Shown piece after piece: positions 35,582 through 44,006 of a DNA stretch of 64,000 bases. The stretch is taken from NCBI GenBank assembly GCA_035344155.1, contig DAORAL010000023.1:1-64000 (forward strand), given 5' to 3'. How positions within the stretch are numbered: position 1 is the first letter of the stretch; each line of letters opens with the position of its first letter. A model generated the notes under the pieces. It did no database searches and was not told the origin of the DNA. It saw only the letters and a list, made by a program, of their open reading frames with translations. A program made the translations under genes and the position numbers. The DNA comes from UBA1845 sp002338715. GTDB taxonomy: Bacteria > Planctomycetota > Phycisphaerae > UBA1845.

Positions 35582-36733
35582 ATGGCACAGCTTGATTACC
35601 GTACTGCCGGCGAATCGCATGGACAGTCGCTCATCGTGATGATCGAGGGATTGCCCGCCGATCTGCACCTGGATATCGACTTAATCAACGGTGAACTTCG
35701 CCGTCGACAGGGAGGGTATGGCCGGGGCGGTCGCATGAAGATCGAAACGGACACGGTGAATATTCTTTCGGGCATCCGCAGCGGTGCGACGATCGGATCA
35801 CCGATGGCCGTCCAGGTCGCCAACAAGGATTGGCGCATCGATGAAGCACCGGTGGTGAACCATCCGCGTCCCGGGCATGCGGATCTTGCCGGCAGCCTCA
35901 AATGGCTGACGACCGATTGTCGCAGCACGCTCGAACGCGCCAGTGCCCGCGAAACCACATCGCGCGTGGCGGCTGGTGCGATTGCCAAATGCCTCCTGCT
36001 TGAGTTTGGCGTCGATGTCGTCGGGTTTGTGCGCAGCATCGGACCGGTGGAAGCCGACATCGATCCGTCGCTCGATCCGGAAGGACTGCGTGCGGCGCGC
36101 GATGCGAACGAAGCGTACTGCCCCGATGAGTCAGCGGCTGAGAAAATGATCGAAGCCATCCGCCAGACCAAAATTGATAAGGATACGGTCGGCGGGATCG
36201 TCGAGGTGCAGGTGCACGGGATGCCGCCGGGTGTGGGCAGTTGTTTTCGCTGGCAGGACAAGCTCGACGCCCGCATCGCCGGCGCGATCGTCAGCATTCA
36301 GGCGTTTAAGGGCGCGGAGATCGGCGACGGTTTCAAGGTTGCACACAAACCGGGCAGCCAGGTCCACGACGCGATCTACTACGACGCCAGTCAGCGCAAC
36401 ACGCCGAACCTCGGGTTTGTTCGCAAGACCAATCGACTCGGCGGATTCGAAGGCGGGATGACAAACGGTCAGCCGCTGGTCGTACGCGGGGTGATGAAAC
36501 CGATCGCCACGCTGCTGATGGGAATGGACAGCGTTGATCTCAAGAGCAAGTCGGCGCAGCGCAGCGACTACGAACGCAGCGATGTTTGCGCGGTGCCAGC
36601 CGCCAGCGTCGTCGCCGAAAACGTGGTGGCGTTTGAAGTCGCCCGGGCGATGTGCGAAAAATTCGGCGCCGACACCATGAACGAAATGAAAGCTGCGTAC
36701 AACCACTACCTCGCCGCCGCCCGCAATCTGTAA
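35582..36733 (+). CDS. aroC: Chorismate synthase
   Basis: 383 residues. The N-terminal TAGESHGQSLIVMIEGLPA and the RRRQGGYGRGGRMKIETD block, the second signature ASARETTSRVAAGAIAKC, and EGGMTNGQPLVVRGVMKPI are all diagnostic. The enzyme converts 5-enolpyruvylshikimate-3-phosphate to chorismate using reduced FMN and is the last shared step to the aromatic amino acids. Start at ATG 35582, 19 bases after purC. Length matches the family. Confidence 0.97.
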   Translation: MAQLDYRTAGESHGQSLIVMIEGLPADLHLDIDLINGELRRRQGGYGRGGRMKIETDTVNILSGIRSGATIGSPMAVQVANKDWRIDEAPVVNHPRPGHADLAGSLKWLTTDCRSTLERASARETTSRVAAGAIAKCLLLEFGVDVVGFVRSIGPVEADIDPSLDPEGLRAARDANEAYCPDESAAEKMIEAIRQTKIDKDTVGGIVEVQVHGMPPGVGSCFRWQDKLDARIAGAIVSIQAFKGAEIGDGFKVAHKPGSQVHDAIYYDASQRNTPNLGFVRKTNRLGGFEGGMTNGQPLVVRGVMKPIATLLMGMDSVDLKSKSAQRSDYERSDVCAVPAASVVAENVVAFEVARAMCEKFGADTMNEMKAAYNHYLAAARNL

Positions 36734-36781
36734 CCTTGGGCGCGCGGGCCTTTCGCGTTACACTCGAGTTGGAGTCACTTC

Positions 36782-38323
36782 TTGCTGCGTCATCGCCAGA
36801 TCATTCTTGGACTATCGATCCTTGTGGTTGTCGGATCGATCTCGTCGGCGATTGGCTATGCGGCGTACATCCGCAGCGAATCGTACCGCCAATCGGTTGA
36901 GCAGCAGGTGGGCGACTACCTCGGACTGCGCACGACCATTCACGGCGTCACGCCGATGTCCAGCAGTAGCCGCAAGTTTTCCGGCATCGATATCTTTTTG
37001 CCTTCGCTCGTCGAACCGACTTTTCGCTGCACCGATGCGATCTGGCGACTCAACGCGGGTGACCATGGCAATCAGGTCGCGCTGGATCTGAACTCGGGCA
37101 CGCTGGTTCTGGATTCAAACGACCTTGGTCCGGAAGAATACAAAGCCATGCTGGAGAGCGGACTGGGGCATGATTTTCAAGCGCTCGGGTTGGCGGCTGT
37201 TCAACTCAATGGTTTTGACATTGCCTGGAAGCGCAACAACATCGCGTTTGTGATTCAGGGGACCGAAGGGGACGTGCGGTTCGCGCCCGAGGGAACCGGG
37301 CATGCGGTGCTGACGGCGAAACGCTTCAACGGAAGCGAGTTGTCTGCTCCGCTGAAAGTCGATGCGCTGTTCACGCCGGGGGCTGGTCTGGAGTTTCATC
37401 ACGTGTCGCTCGACGTTCCACCGGTGCCTATCGGCGTGCTGGGGCTTGGGCGGATTCTGCGGAGCGAAATCAATTCGGGTTGGTTCAACGGTGCGATCAC
37501 GCTGCGCGATGACGCCGAAAGCCAGCAGATCACCATTCGCGGGGCGCTGGGCGAAGTACGTTTGGAAGAGTTGGCCTCCTCGCTGCTCGATCAACCCGTG
37601 CGCGGACGCGTTGACATCATGCTGGATGAAGCTGTCATCTCCCATCGCGAATTGGAGACGCTGACGTTTCGCGGCAGCTTGTCGGACGTGCGTCTGGACG
37701 ACGTCGCCCAGCTTGCAAATGTGCCCGGACTGACCGGCCTGGTCAACCTGCGCGTGCAGCAGGCCCGGGTGGTCGGCAGAACCCTGGAGCACGCGAGCGT
37801 CGTCGGTGATGCCGCGAGCATTCCGCTCGAAGCGATTACCAAACTGATCGGACGCGGTGTCGTGACCGGTGAGCTGCGCGTCAAAATCAACGGGCTGCTC
37901 GTCGAAAACAACGAGGTGAAGTGGGCGGATATTTTGGTGGACGCCGTCGGTGCGCCAGGCAAACCGGGGACGATAAGCCGCGAGTTGGTGCTCAGCATTG
38001 CGAAGGACGTGCTCGGTGTGGACCTTGGGCGGTTGGCGTCGATATTGCCTGAGACGATTGAGTACGTGGACCTTGGCGTCAAGGTATTGGTCGATCGGGG
38101 GAAGCTTCGTTTTGCCGGGTCGCACGGTGACGATGGGATGTGCGTGCTGACGATTCGCGATCCGATTCTGGGACGGCCCATTTCCGTTTTTGATGCGCCC
38201 AAGTACACGTATGAATTAGATGACCTGATCGACAAGTTGCGCGAGCGGTTGAAGCAGTACCAGTTGGAAGACGTGCAGCATTGGCTGGAATCAAAACGCC
38301 AAGCTGACAATGACGACAGGTAA
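36782..38323 (+). CDS. Exported or membrane-anchored protein, AsmA-like
   Basis: 513 residues from TTG 36782, with TTGGAGTC eight bases upstream. An N-terminal membrane anchor (IILGLSILVVVGSISSAIGYAAYI) is followed by a long beta-rich body with repeats of D-x-x-x-G-x-L strands (ALDLNSGTLVLDSND, VNLRVQQARVVGRTLEHASV). This resembles AsmA/DUF3971 family proteins that extend into the periplasm, but no firm family match is claimed. It begins 48 bases after aroC. Function unknown; envelope lipid transfer would be a guess from shape only. Confidence 0.6.
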   Translation: MLRHRQIILGLSILVVVGSISSAIGYAAYIRSESYRQSVEQQVGDYLGLRTTIHGVTPMSSSSRKFSGIDIFLPSLVEPTFRCTDAIWRLNAGDHGNQVALDLNSGTLVLDSNDLGPEEYKAMLESGLGHDFQALGLAAVQLNGFDIAWKRNNIAFVIQGTEGDVRFAPEGTGHAVLTAKRFNGSELSAPLKVDALFTPGAGLEFHHVSLDVPPVPIGVLGLGRILRSEINSGWFNGAITLRDDAESQQITIRGALGEVRLEELASSLLDQPVRGRVDIMLDEAVISHRELETLTFRGSLSDVRLDDVAQLANVPGLTGLVNLRVQQARVVGRTLEHASVVGDAASIPLEAITKLIGRGVVTGELRVKINGLLVENNEVKWADILVDAVGAPGKPGTISRELVLSIAKDVLGVDLGRLASILPETIEYVDLGVKVLVDRGKLRFAGSHGDDGMCVLTIRDPILGRPISVFDAPKYTYELDDLIDKLRERLKQYQLEDVQHWLESKRQADNDDR

Positions 38324-38330
38324 TGTCGTT

Positions 38331-38394
38331 GTAGGGTGAGCCGTGCCCACCGCCGTTTGATCGCCAACGACATGGTGGGCACGGCCCACCCTAC
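38331..38394. repeat. Inverted pair of family D palindromes
   Basis: A GTAGGGTGAGCCGTGCCCACC unit (38331-38351) and its near-perfect inverse GTGGGCACGGCCCACCCTAC (38375-38394) face each other around a 22-base spacer. They lie between the convergent 36782 gene and cysE and can form a strong hairpin, a possible bidirectional terminator. Confidence 0.82.
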
Positions 38395-38408
38395 GGGACG
38401 AAGTGTTC

Positions 38409-39419
38409 TTAAATCTGGAATTCGCCCATCGGCGATTCGTCGTCCGGCTGGTGAGGTTCGAACGATTTCTTCTGCATATTCAGCGCCGGCGGTGTGATCG
38501 TTACCGTCGCGTTTTCCGGAACTGACGCGGTCACGAACACCGAACCGCCAATCACGCACCCTTTCTTCAACACGGTTTTGCCGCCGAGGATAATCGCGTT
38601 GGCGTAGATGGTGACGTCGTCTTCGACGGTGGGGTGGCGCTTGGCCACCCGGATGACGCGGCCCCTTTCGTCCTTGGGAAATGACAGCGCACCGAGCGTC
38701 ACGCCCTGATAGATCTTGACGTTGTTGCCGATCTCTGCCGTCTCACCGATGACCACGCCCGTTCCGTGATCGATGAAGAAGCTGCGGCCAATCTTCGCAC
38801 CGGGGTGGATGTCGACGCCGGTTTCGCGATGGGCCCACTCCGCGATCATGCGCGGCAACATCGGAACATCGGCGCGATACAACTCGTGGGCCAACCGATG
38901 CACGGCGATCGCCAGCAACCCGGGGTAGGCCAGGATCACTTCGTCGCAGTTGACAGCCGCAGGGTCGCCATCGAACGCGGCTTGCACGTCGTCGGACAGC
39001 ATGTCGCGCAGGTGCACGATGCGTTCGAGGAATAGATGCGTGATGCGTTCGGCGTTGCAGTGGCAGCCTTCGTCGTCGGCGGATCGACCTTCCACTTGAA
39101 TCTGATGATAGCACAGGCATTTTTTTACCTGTCGATGCAGCAGACGGGCGATGCGCGGCAGCAGTTCGCCGACGTGAAACGAAACGTTGTACGTGGTGAG
39201 GTCCTGTCGTCCGAGGAATCCGGGAAAGAACAACTCCAGCGACAGGCGGATCAGTTCGTTGACTTCCTTCGGCGCCGGGAGGAACTCGCAGTCGATGTGA
39301 CGCGTGCGGGTGTCCTTCTCATAGCTTTCGACGACGGCGGCTACCAGGTCGGGCAGCTTGTCACCAAGGGTAAATTTGTCGGGCACGTCGTCTGCTTTCA
39401 AAAAAATGCCAGGGATCAA
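38409..39419 (-). CDS. cysE: Serine O-acetyltransferase
   Basis: 336 residues. The catalytic half is the left-handed beta-helix of hexapeptide repeats: RETGVDIHPGAKIGRSFFID, HGTGVVIGETAEIGNNVKIYQ, then VTLGAL and DDVTIYANAIILGGKTV. The His of HGTG and Asp of FIDH are the CysE active site. The N-terminal ~180 residues are helical, longer than usual CysE, and hold a CHCN segment (ADDEGCHCNAERITHL) of unknown role. It makes O-acetylserine for cysteine synthesis and links to the trans-sulfuration gene at 21003. It is convergent with the 36782 gene and 70 bases after the ABC permease gene stop. Confidence 0.92.
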   Translation of the reverse strand: MIPGIFLKADDVPDKFTLGDKLPDLVAAVVESYEKDTRTRHIDCEFLPAPKEVNELIRLSLELFFPGFLGRQDLTTYNVSFHVGELLPRIARLLHRQVKKCLCYHQIQVEGRSADDEGCHCNAERITHLFLERIVHLRDMLSDDVQAAFDGDPAAVNCDEVILAYPGLLAIAVHRLAHELYRADVPMLPRMIAEWAHRETGVDIHPGAKIGRSFFIDHGTGVVIGETAEIGNNVKIYQGVTLGALSFPKDERGRVIRVAKRHPTVEDDVTIYANAIILGGKTVLKKGCVIGGSVFVTASVPENATVTITPPALNMQKKSFEPHQPDDESPMGEFQI

Positions 39420-39490
39420 ACCATGAGCTGATTATAGAACCGGTCGAATTGCAGACAAGAAAGAAGCAAGCGCCCACTGGCGGGTGGGGG

Positions 39491-40534
39491 TTACGACCGT
39501 CGTGAGCAGAGCAGGACCAAGAACACCGGTGTGCCCACGATGGCCGTCATCACCCCGATGGGCAGACGTGCGGTCGTGGTGGCTGTGTGGGTGAGTTGGC
39601 CATACCAGTGCGGGGCGAGGGCGGTGAGGAAATCGCATCCGATCAAGAACGACCCACCGAGCAAGATTGACGCGGGCAAGACGATGCGGTGGTCAAACCC
39701 GAACGCGAGCCGCACGAGGTGGGGGATGATGAGGCCGACGAAACCGATCGGCCCGCACATCGACACGATCGCGGAGACCGCCAACGATCCCGCGATGATC
39801 GCGAGGATTTCCAGGCGTTCGACGCGTACGCCCCGAGATGCAGCCAGTTCCGAACCGACCGAGTACTGGTTGAGGTCGCGTGCAAACCAAAGGAGCAGCA
39901 GGCACGGTGGGATGGTCAAGGGCAGCAGCATCGACAGTTCGACGTGTCCGTAGGTGTCGAGTGTTCCCATCAGCCAGCGTACGGTCTTGTGTGTTTCGGA
40001 GACGTCGGCGAGCGATGTGATGAACATCATCATCCCGCTGCAAAAGAAGCCGATGGTCACGCCGGCGAGCAAGAGCGTGTTGCCGGTGATGCGGGCGGTT
40101 GATCGGGCGAGCAGCAGCACGACGAGCAGCACACCGATCGCGCCGGTCAACGCGCCGATGGAAACGGACGAGATGCCCAGGATGGTGGTGACCCAGTGCA
40201 GCTTGTAGCAGATGAGTGCGCCGAGCGATGCGCCGCTGGCGATCCCGACGGTGTAGGGCGTTGCCAGCGGATTGCGAAAAAGTGTTTGGAACACCGCGCC
40301 GCAAAGCGCCAAGACGGAGCCAGCCAGCAGGGCTTTGAGCGTGCGCGGAAAACGCAACTGCCATGCGATGGAATAGTGGATGCTGTTGGGTTCGCTGTCG
40401 AATAGCGATCGCCACGCATCGATGATGCCGACATCCTGCGTACCGATGCCCGGACTGATCAGGATCATTACCGCGAGAACGAACCCGCAGACGATCATCG
40501 CGATGGCAAAAGTTTTTTTCGACACGCCAGCCAT
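39491..40534 (-). CDS. ABC transporter permease, FecCD/BtuC family
   Basis: 347 residues with about nine to ten membrane segments, matching BtuC/FecCD permeases. Signature stretches include LRFPRTLKALLAGSVLALCGAVFQTLFRNPLATPY (split here for reading: LAGSVLALCGAVFQ, FRNPLATPYTVGIASGA) and GPIGFVGLIIPHLVRL. It should form a homodimeric channel with the ATPase encoded just upstream. The start codon overlaps the ATPase stop by one base (TAATG). The substrate could be cobalamin, haem or iron chelate; there is no riboswitch motif to decide. Confidence 0.88.
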   Translation of the reverse strand: MAGVSKKTFAIAMIVCGFVLAVMILISPGIGTQDVGIIDAWRSLFDSEPNSIHYSIAWQLRFPRTLKALLAGSVLALCGAVFQTLFRNPLATPYTVGIASGASLGALICYKLHWVTTILGISSVSIGALTGAIGVLLVVLLLARSTARITGNTLLLAGVTIGFFCSGMMMFITSLADVSETHKTVRWLMGTLDTYGHVELSMLLPLTIPPCLLLLWFARDLNQYSVGSELAASRGVRVERLEILAIIAGSLAVSAIVSMCGPIGFVGLIIPHLVRLAFGFDHRIVLPASILLGGSFLIGCDFLTALAPHWYGQLTHTATTTARLPIGVMTAIVGTPVFLVLLCSRRS

Positions 40535-41382
40535 TAGCCAAAAGTCCCCAGGTCATCGATGATTGTGGACGAGGCGTCTTCGATCGGATTTTGCGCGAGC
40601 AGCCACGTTTGGTTTTCGCATTCAGCGGTTTTGAATCCGACGCCGTACACGGCTTCGAGCGTTTCCGGAACGAGCACGGTTTCGGTCGGACCCTTCGCCG
40701 CGACATGACCGGCTGACAGAAGCAACGCATCGTCGGAAAATCGCCGGGCGAGATTCAAGTCGTGGGTGACGACGATCGTCGCCAGTTTTTCGCGGTCGGT
40801 CAGTTCACGCAGCAACTCGAAAATCTGCAGTTGAAACCGCAGGTCCAACTCGGCTGTCGGTTCGTCGAGTAGCAGCACCTTCGGTTGTTGGGCAAGGGCA
40901 GCCGCCAGGTGAACGCGCTGTGCTTCTCCACCGGAAAGGGTGTCCATGCGTCGCGTCGCGAACGGCATCGTGCCCGTTTGCTCCATGGATCGCTCGACGG
41001 TGACTCGATCGGTCGCCGACTCAAAGAGCCCGAACTTGCGATGCGGGTGGCGACCCAGCGAAACAATTTCCATCGCCGATGTGGAATCCGGTGCGACTGG
41101 TTTTTGCGGTAGAAACGTGATGTGACGGGCACGCTCGCGCGGGGGCAGCGAATCGAGCGGGGCGTCGCCGAAGCGAACGTCGCCCGCACCGGGTTTGACC
41201 AGCCCGGCGATCAATCGAAGCAGCGTGGTCTTGCCCGCGCCGTTGGGCCCGACCACCGCGAGCATGCGACTGCGATGGATGTCGAGATCGATCGGTCCCA
41301 GAAACATGCGGCTGGTCCCGTACCCGAATCGTACGCCGCGCAACTGGATGATGGCGTCGTCAGTCTTCGTCACGGTTTTCAT
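40534..41382 (-). CDS. ABC transporter ATPase (BtuD/FecE-like)
   Basis: 282 residues from ATG 41382. Walker A is GPNGAGKTTLLRLIAG, the signature motif LSGGEAQRVHLAAAL, Walker B VLLLDEPTAELD, and the His-switch TIVVTHDLNLA. This is a typical ABC ATPase of the iron-siderophore/cobalamin importer class. It overlaps the binding-protein gene by about 23 bases and the permease gene by one, giving a tight three-gene operon (binding protein, ATPase, permease). Confidence 0.92.
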   Translation of the reverse strand: MKTVTKTDDAIIQLRGVRFGYGTSRMFLGPIDLDIHRSRMLAVVGPNGAGKTTLLRLIAGLVKPGAGDVRFGDAPLDSLPPRERARHITFLPQKPVAPDSTSAMEIVSLGRHPHRKFGLFESATDRVTVERSMEQTGTMPFATRRMDTLSGGEAQRVHLAAALAQQPKVLLLDEPTAELDLRFQLQIFELLRELTDREKLATIVVTHDLNLARRFSDDALLLSAGHVAAKGPTETVLVPETLEAVYGVGFKTAECENQTWLLAQNPIEDASSTIIDDLGTFG

Positions 41383-42277
41383 CCATGGATTGAAATGCCT
41401 GCTGAAGACGTTTCGCAAGCTGCACGACGCGCGGTGACGGGATCAAAACGTAGTCTTCGGTCAGGACCACGACGCGACCCTCGTTGGCGGCATTGATACT
41501 GCCGAGGTCGCGCCATTGCTTGAGCAATTGCGTGTGCAATGCGTCGGCGTCTTTTTCACCGGGCATCGCTTCAATGATGATGTCGGGTTGTTGGCTGACG
41601 ATGTCTTCCAAACCGATCTGCGGGTAGGGGGTTTCGAGATCGGCGAAGATGTTGTCCCCGCCAGCCAGTTCGATGACCTGCCCCAGATACGATCGCCGCG
41701 ACACGGTGGTGATGCCGCCGAGTTTGTCGGGACTTCGCAGCGTCATCAGCACTTTCGGGCGCTTGCGTTCGCCGACTGACGATTTGATCCTGTCGAGTTG
41801 CTCGCGGGTTTGTTTGATAAGGTCAGCCGCTTCGTCCGATCGGTTCAGGATGTCGCCCAGTTCGCGGATCGTGGTGTACAGCGTGTCGAGCGTGTCGGTC
41901 TTGTCTTCGTAGAATCGGATGCGGTGATCCTGGCAGAGTTTCTCGACCTGGGGGTTGCGGCCTCTCATAACGAGCAGGTCGGGCGCGAGGGCGAGGATCG
42001 ACTCCATGTCCGGGTCGAAGAGGCCGCCGATTCTTGGAAGCTTGAGGATTTCGGGTGGATGGGTGGCGTAGGAACTGACCGCGACCAGCCGATCTGCGGC
42101 TCCGAGCGCGCAGATGATCTCGGTGTTGCTCGGGGAGGTCGCGATAATCCGTTGCGGCGCTTTGCTGGATTCGCTCGGATCGCCAGCCGCCACGCACAGG
42201 ACGAGCATACCAACCAGCGCCAGGGCGATGTGGGCCGACTTGGAGCGAGTTGGAATCCGCATAATCCGCGCAATCAT
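41360..42277 (-). CDS. Periplasmic substrate-binding protein of the ABC importer (BtuF-like)
   Basis: 305 residues from ATG 42277 (42262 is an alternative start). A signal peptide (IALALVGMLVLCVAAG) precedes the class III binding-protein body: RIIATSPSNTEIICALGAADRLVA, then FDPDMESILALAPDLLVM, and a C-terminal lobe with YPQIGLEDIVSQQPDIIIEAM. The pattern matches BtuF/FhuD-type vitamin B12 or iron-chelate binders. It is the first gene of the operon with ATPase and permease. A TonB-dependent receptor is not in the window. The 294 bases upstream (42278-42571) hold no RNA motif that was recognised. Confidence 0.87.
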   Translation of the reverse strand: MIARIMRIPTRSKSAHIALALVGMLVLCVAAGDPSESSKAPQRIIATSPSNTEIICALGAADRLVAVSSYATHPPEILKLPRIGGLFDPDMESILALAPDLLVMRGRNPQVEKLCQDHRIRFYEDKTDTLDTLYTTIRELGDILNRSDEAADLIKQTREQLDRIKSSVGERKRPKVLMTLRSPDKLGGITTVSRRSYLGQVIELAGGDNIFADLETPYPQIGLEDIVSQQPDIIIEAMPGEKDADALHTQLLKQWRDLGSINAANEGRVVVLTEDYVLIPSPRVVQLAKRLQQAFQSMDENRDED

Positions 42278-42571
42278 TTCATCGAGACCTGAAAAGGGGA
42301 CGGTTTCGGGCATTGTCGAGCACCTCGGCGAGCGGTCAAGCCGACCCGCAAAATGCAACGCAACCGGCGGTCTGGTCGACCGGTAAAACTCGTAACTGTA
42401 GCCGTGCGAACGAATTGGAGTAGACAACGCGGAGCAATCGGTCAGAATGCGTGTCTGCAAGTCGCGGCAGGGTCAGGCTCGGCTGGGATTTGGTCGGTCC
42501 GGTTCGGTTCGATTCGGTTCGGCAAGGCGAATCCGGTTTCCGGTGAGTGGGTTCTTTGAGAGAAAAGGCGT

Positions 42572-43696
42572 TTGGGGTTCAAATCCTTGAAGGTGGCCAG
42601 CACATTGAAAGCGTCGTGGCGAAACTCCTTTGGTAGCGGTGCATTCTGTTGGAATTGGTTGGGTGTGTTGTGCGCGTTGCTGTTCGCGTCGCCGACTTTT
42701 GCACAGTCGCTCAAGGGTGTCGAGGCGATGTTGGTGGCGCGTACGGATATGGTTGTTCCGGGCGATCCCATCGTTTTGGATTTCATCTTGAAGAACACGA
42801 CCGACGCCCCGGTCGAACTCTCACCGCCGGGGATGCAGACGGATGGCTACACGCCAGAATCGGCGCTGACGCTACCGCATGTCTTCAGCGGTCCCGGATT
42901 TACCGGTTTGACGATCAAGGGCGACTACGGTCGCACCTGGACCGACGTGTTCGGTTATCAACCACCTGCGGGCGCAGCGAAGTTGAGCATCCCCGCGAAA
43001 GGGATCGTCGGCGTGTCGCTTGCGATCAACGATTACTATCCGCCGGTGCGTCGGGCTGGCCGTTATAAGTTCGTCTGGTCGCCATACGGTGGGGCGATCA
43101 AGTCCAACGAAGTGATGGTCGACGTCGAACCACGCAAGCAGGCCGTCCTGTTTACCGATCGCGGCACGATGAAGATCCAATTCGACTATGAGAAAGCCCC
43201 GAAGCACGTCGAGAATTTCATCGAACTCGCCCGCGACGGTTTCTACAACCAGCGCACGATTCATCGAATCGAACCCGGATTCATGTTCCAGACCGGATGC
43301 CCGAAAGGCGATGGAACCGGTATGCGTCCCGATGGGAAGACCTTGAACGCGGAGTTCAACGACACGCCGATCGATCGCGGCACCGTGTGCATGGCCCGTC
43401 TTGAATCCGACCCGAATTCGGCGAGTTGCCAGTTTTTCGTGACGGCGACGCGAATCCCCGAATGGGACGGGCGCTACACCGTGTTTGGAAAGCTTGTCGG
43501 CGAAGAATCGATGGCGACGCTCGACAATATCATGTCCCAACCGGTGGATGACGACGGTCGCCCCAAGCATCGGGTGCTTGTGAGTTTTGTGCGGATCGTC
43601 GACATGCCGGTGGATTTCCACCCGGTAGAAGCCGTCCCAGTGCAATTGCCGACGACGCCAGCCGAACTTCCGACCGTGCCCGTCGAGACGCCATAG
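42572..43696 (+). CDS. Exported cyclophilin-type peptidyl-prolyl isomerase
   Basis: 374 residues from TTG 42572 (an internal GTG at 42593 is also possible). A signal peptide (FCWNWLGVLCALLFASPTFAQ) is followed by a beta-rich ~140-residue N-terminal region with no known domain. The cyclophilin domain then begins at FTDRGTMKIQFDYEKAPKHVENF and has TIHRIEPGFMFQTG and GTVCMARLESDPNSASCQFFVT. Cyclophilins isomerise X-Pro bonds during folding in the periplasm. A Pro/Val-rich tail (LPTTPAELPTVPVETP) ends it. It precedes the SRP RNA and dnaX by about 130 bases. Confidence 0.88.
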   Translation: MGFKSLKVASTLKASWRNSFGSGAFCWNWLGVLCALLFASPTFAQSLKGVEAMLVARTDMVVPGDPIVLDFILKNTTDAPVELSPPGMQTDGYTPESALTLPHVFSGPGFTGLTIKGDYGRTWTDVFGYQPPAGAAKLSIPAKGIVGVSLAINDYYPPVRRAGRYKFVWSPYGGAIKSNEVMVDVEPRKQAVLFTDRGTMKIQFDYEKAPKHVENFIELARDGFYNQRTIHRIEPGFMFQTGCPKGDGTGMRPDGKTLNAEFNDTPIDRGTVCMARLESDPNSASCQFFVTATRIPEWDGRYTVFGKLVGEESMATLDNIMSQPVDDDGRPKHRVLVSFVRIVDMPVDFHPVEAVPVQLPTTPAELPTVPVETP

Positions 43697-43712
43697 TTTT
43701 CGTCGGCACCAC

Positions 43713-43741
43713 TTCATAACTCTCCGAAAATCGGATATAGT
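43713..43741 (+). promoter_or_regulatory. Candidate promoter upstream of the SRP RNA
   Basis: TTCATA (43713-43718), a 17-base spacer and TATAGT (43736-43741) point toward the SRP RNA and dnaX. If used, the transcript would need 5' trimming to reach the stem at 43825. A second, weaker set (TTGGGT 43782, TTTATC 43803) lies closer. Neither is proven. Confidence 0.35.
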
Positions 43742-43824
43742 GCCCCGCCCGCCCACAGATGCGTGCCGTTTACCGCGACGGTTGGGTGGATGCTGAGAGA
43801 GGTTTATCAGCAAAAGTCATCAAT

Positions 43825-43955
43825 CGGTGGCGAACATTGACGGCCGGGTCCCATGCAGTGGGCCCAGCAGGCAACGGGTCAGGCTGGAAACAGAGCAGCC
43901 CATCTTCTTGGTTCAGGTGCCGTGGATCAACCTGGCCGTCAATGTCTCGCCACCG
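43825..43955 (+). ncRNA. ffs: Signal recognition particle RNA, small bacterial type
   Basis: The apical domain is unmistakable: GGTCAGG (43877-43883), a CTG-GAAA-CAG hairpin (43884-43893), and AGCAGCC (43894-43900). This reproduces the Ffh-binding loop of 4.5S/SRP RNA with a GAAA tetraloop in place of GGAA. The ends pair as a long stem: CGGTGGCGA-ACATTGACGGCC (43825-43845) against GGCCGTCAATGT.CTCGCCACCG (43934-43955), with one bulge. The RNA is about 131 nt and lacks an Alu domain. It binds Ffh to target membrane proteins. Location just before dnaX matches the position of SRP RNA genes in many bacteria. The 3' side has GTTTCTTG, a weak termination tract. Confidence 0.9.
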
Positions 43956-44006
43956 TTTCTTGTTGCCTCACCGCTTCTGGATCATCGCCAACCGGGATCA
44001 CACGCC

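Noticed and set aside
37115..38125. 336-codon frame on the minus strand
   Set aside because: It is antisense to the 36782 gene and has shadow-like composition (His/Gln/Arg-rich) without any family pattern.
42278..42571. Cobalamin riboswitch upstream of the BtuF-like gene
   Set aside because: No B12-box (GCCACTG) or related conserved blocks were seen on the minus strand.
42572..42600. GGTTCAAATCC-like T-arm suggesting another tRNA
   Set aside because: No acceptor, D or anticodon stems can be built around it; it belongs to the cyclophilin start region.
43827..44006. In-frame upstream extension of dnaX (60 codons)
   Set aside because: The sequence is SRP RNA, and the conserved MAYEVLARKYR start lies at 44007.
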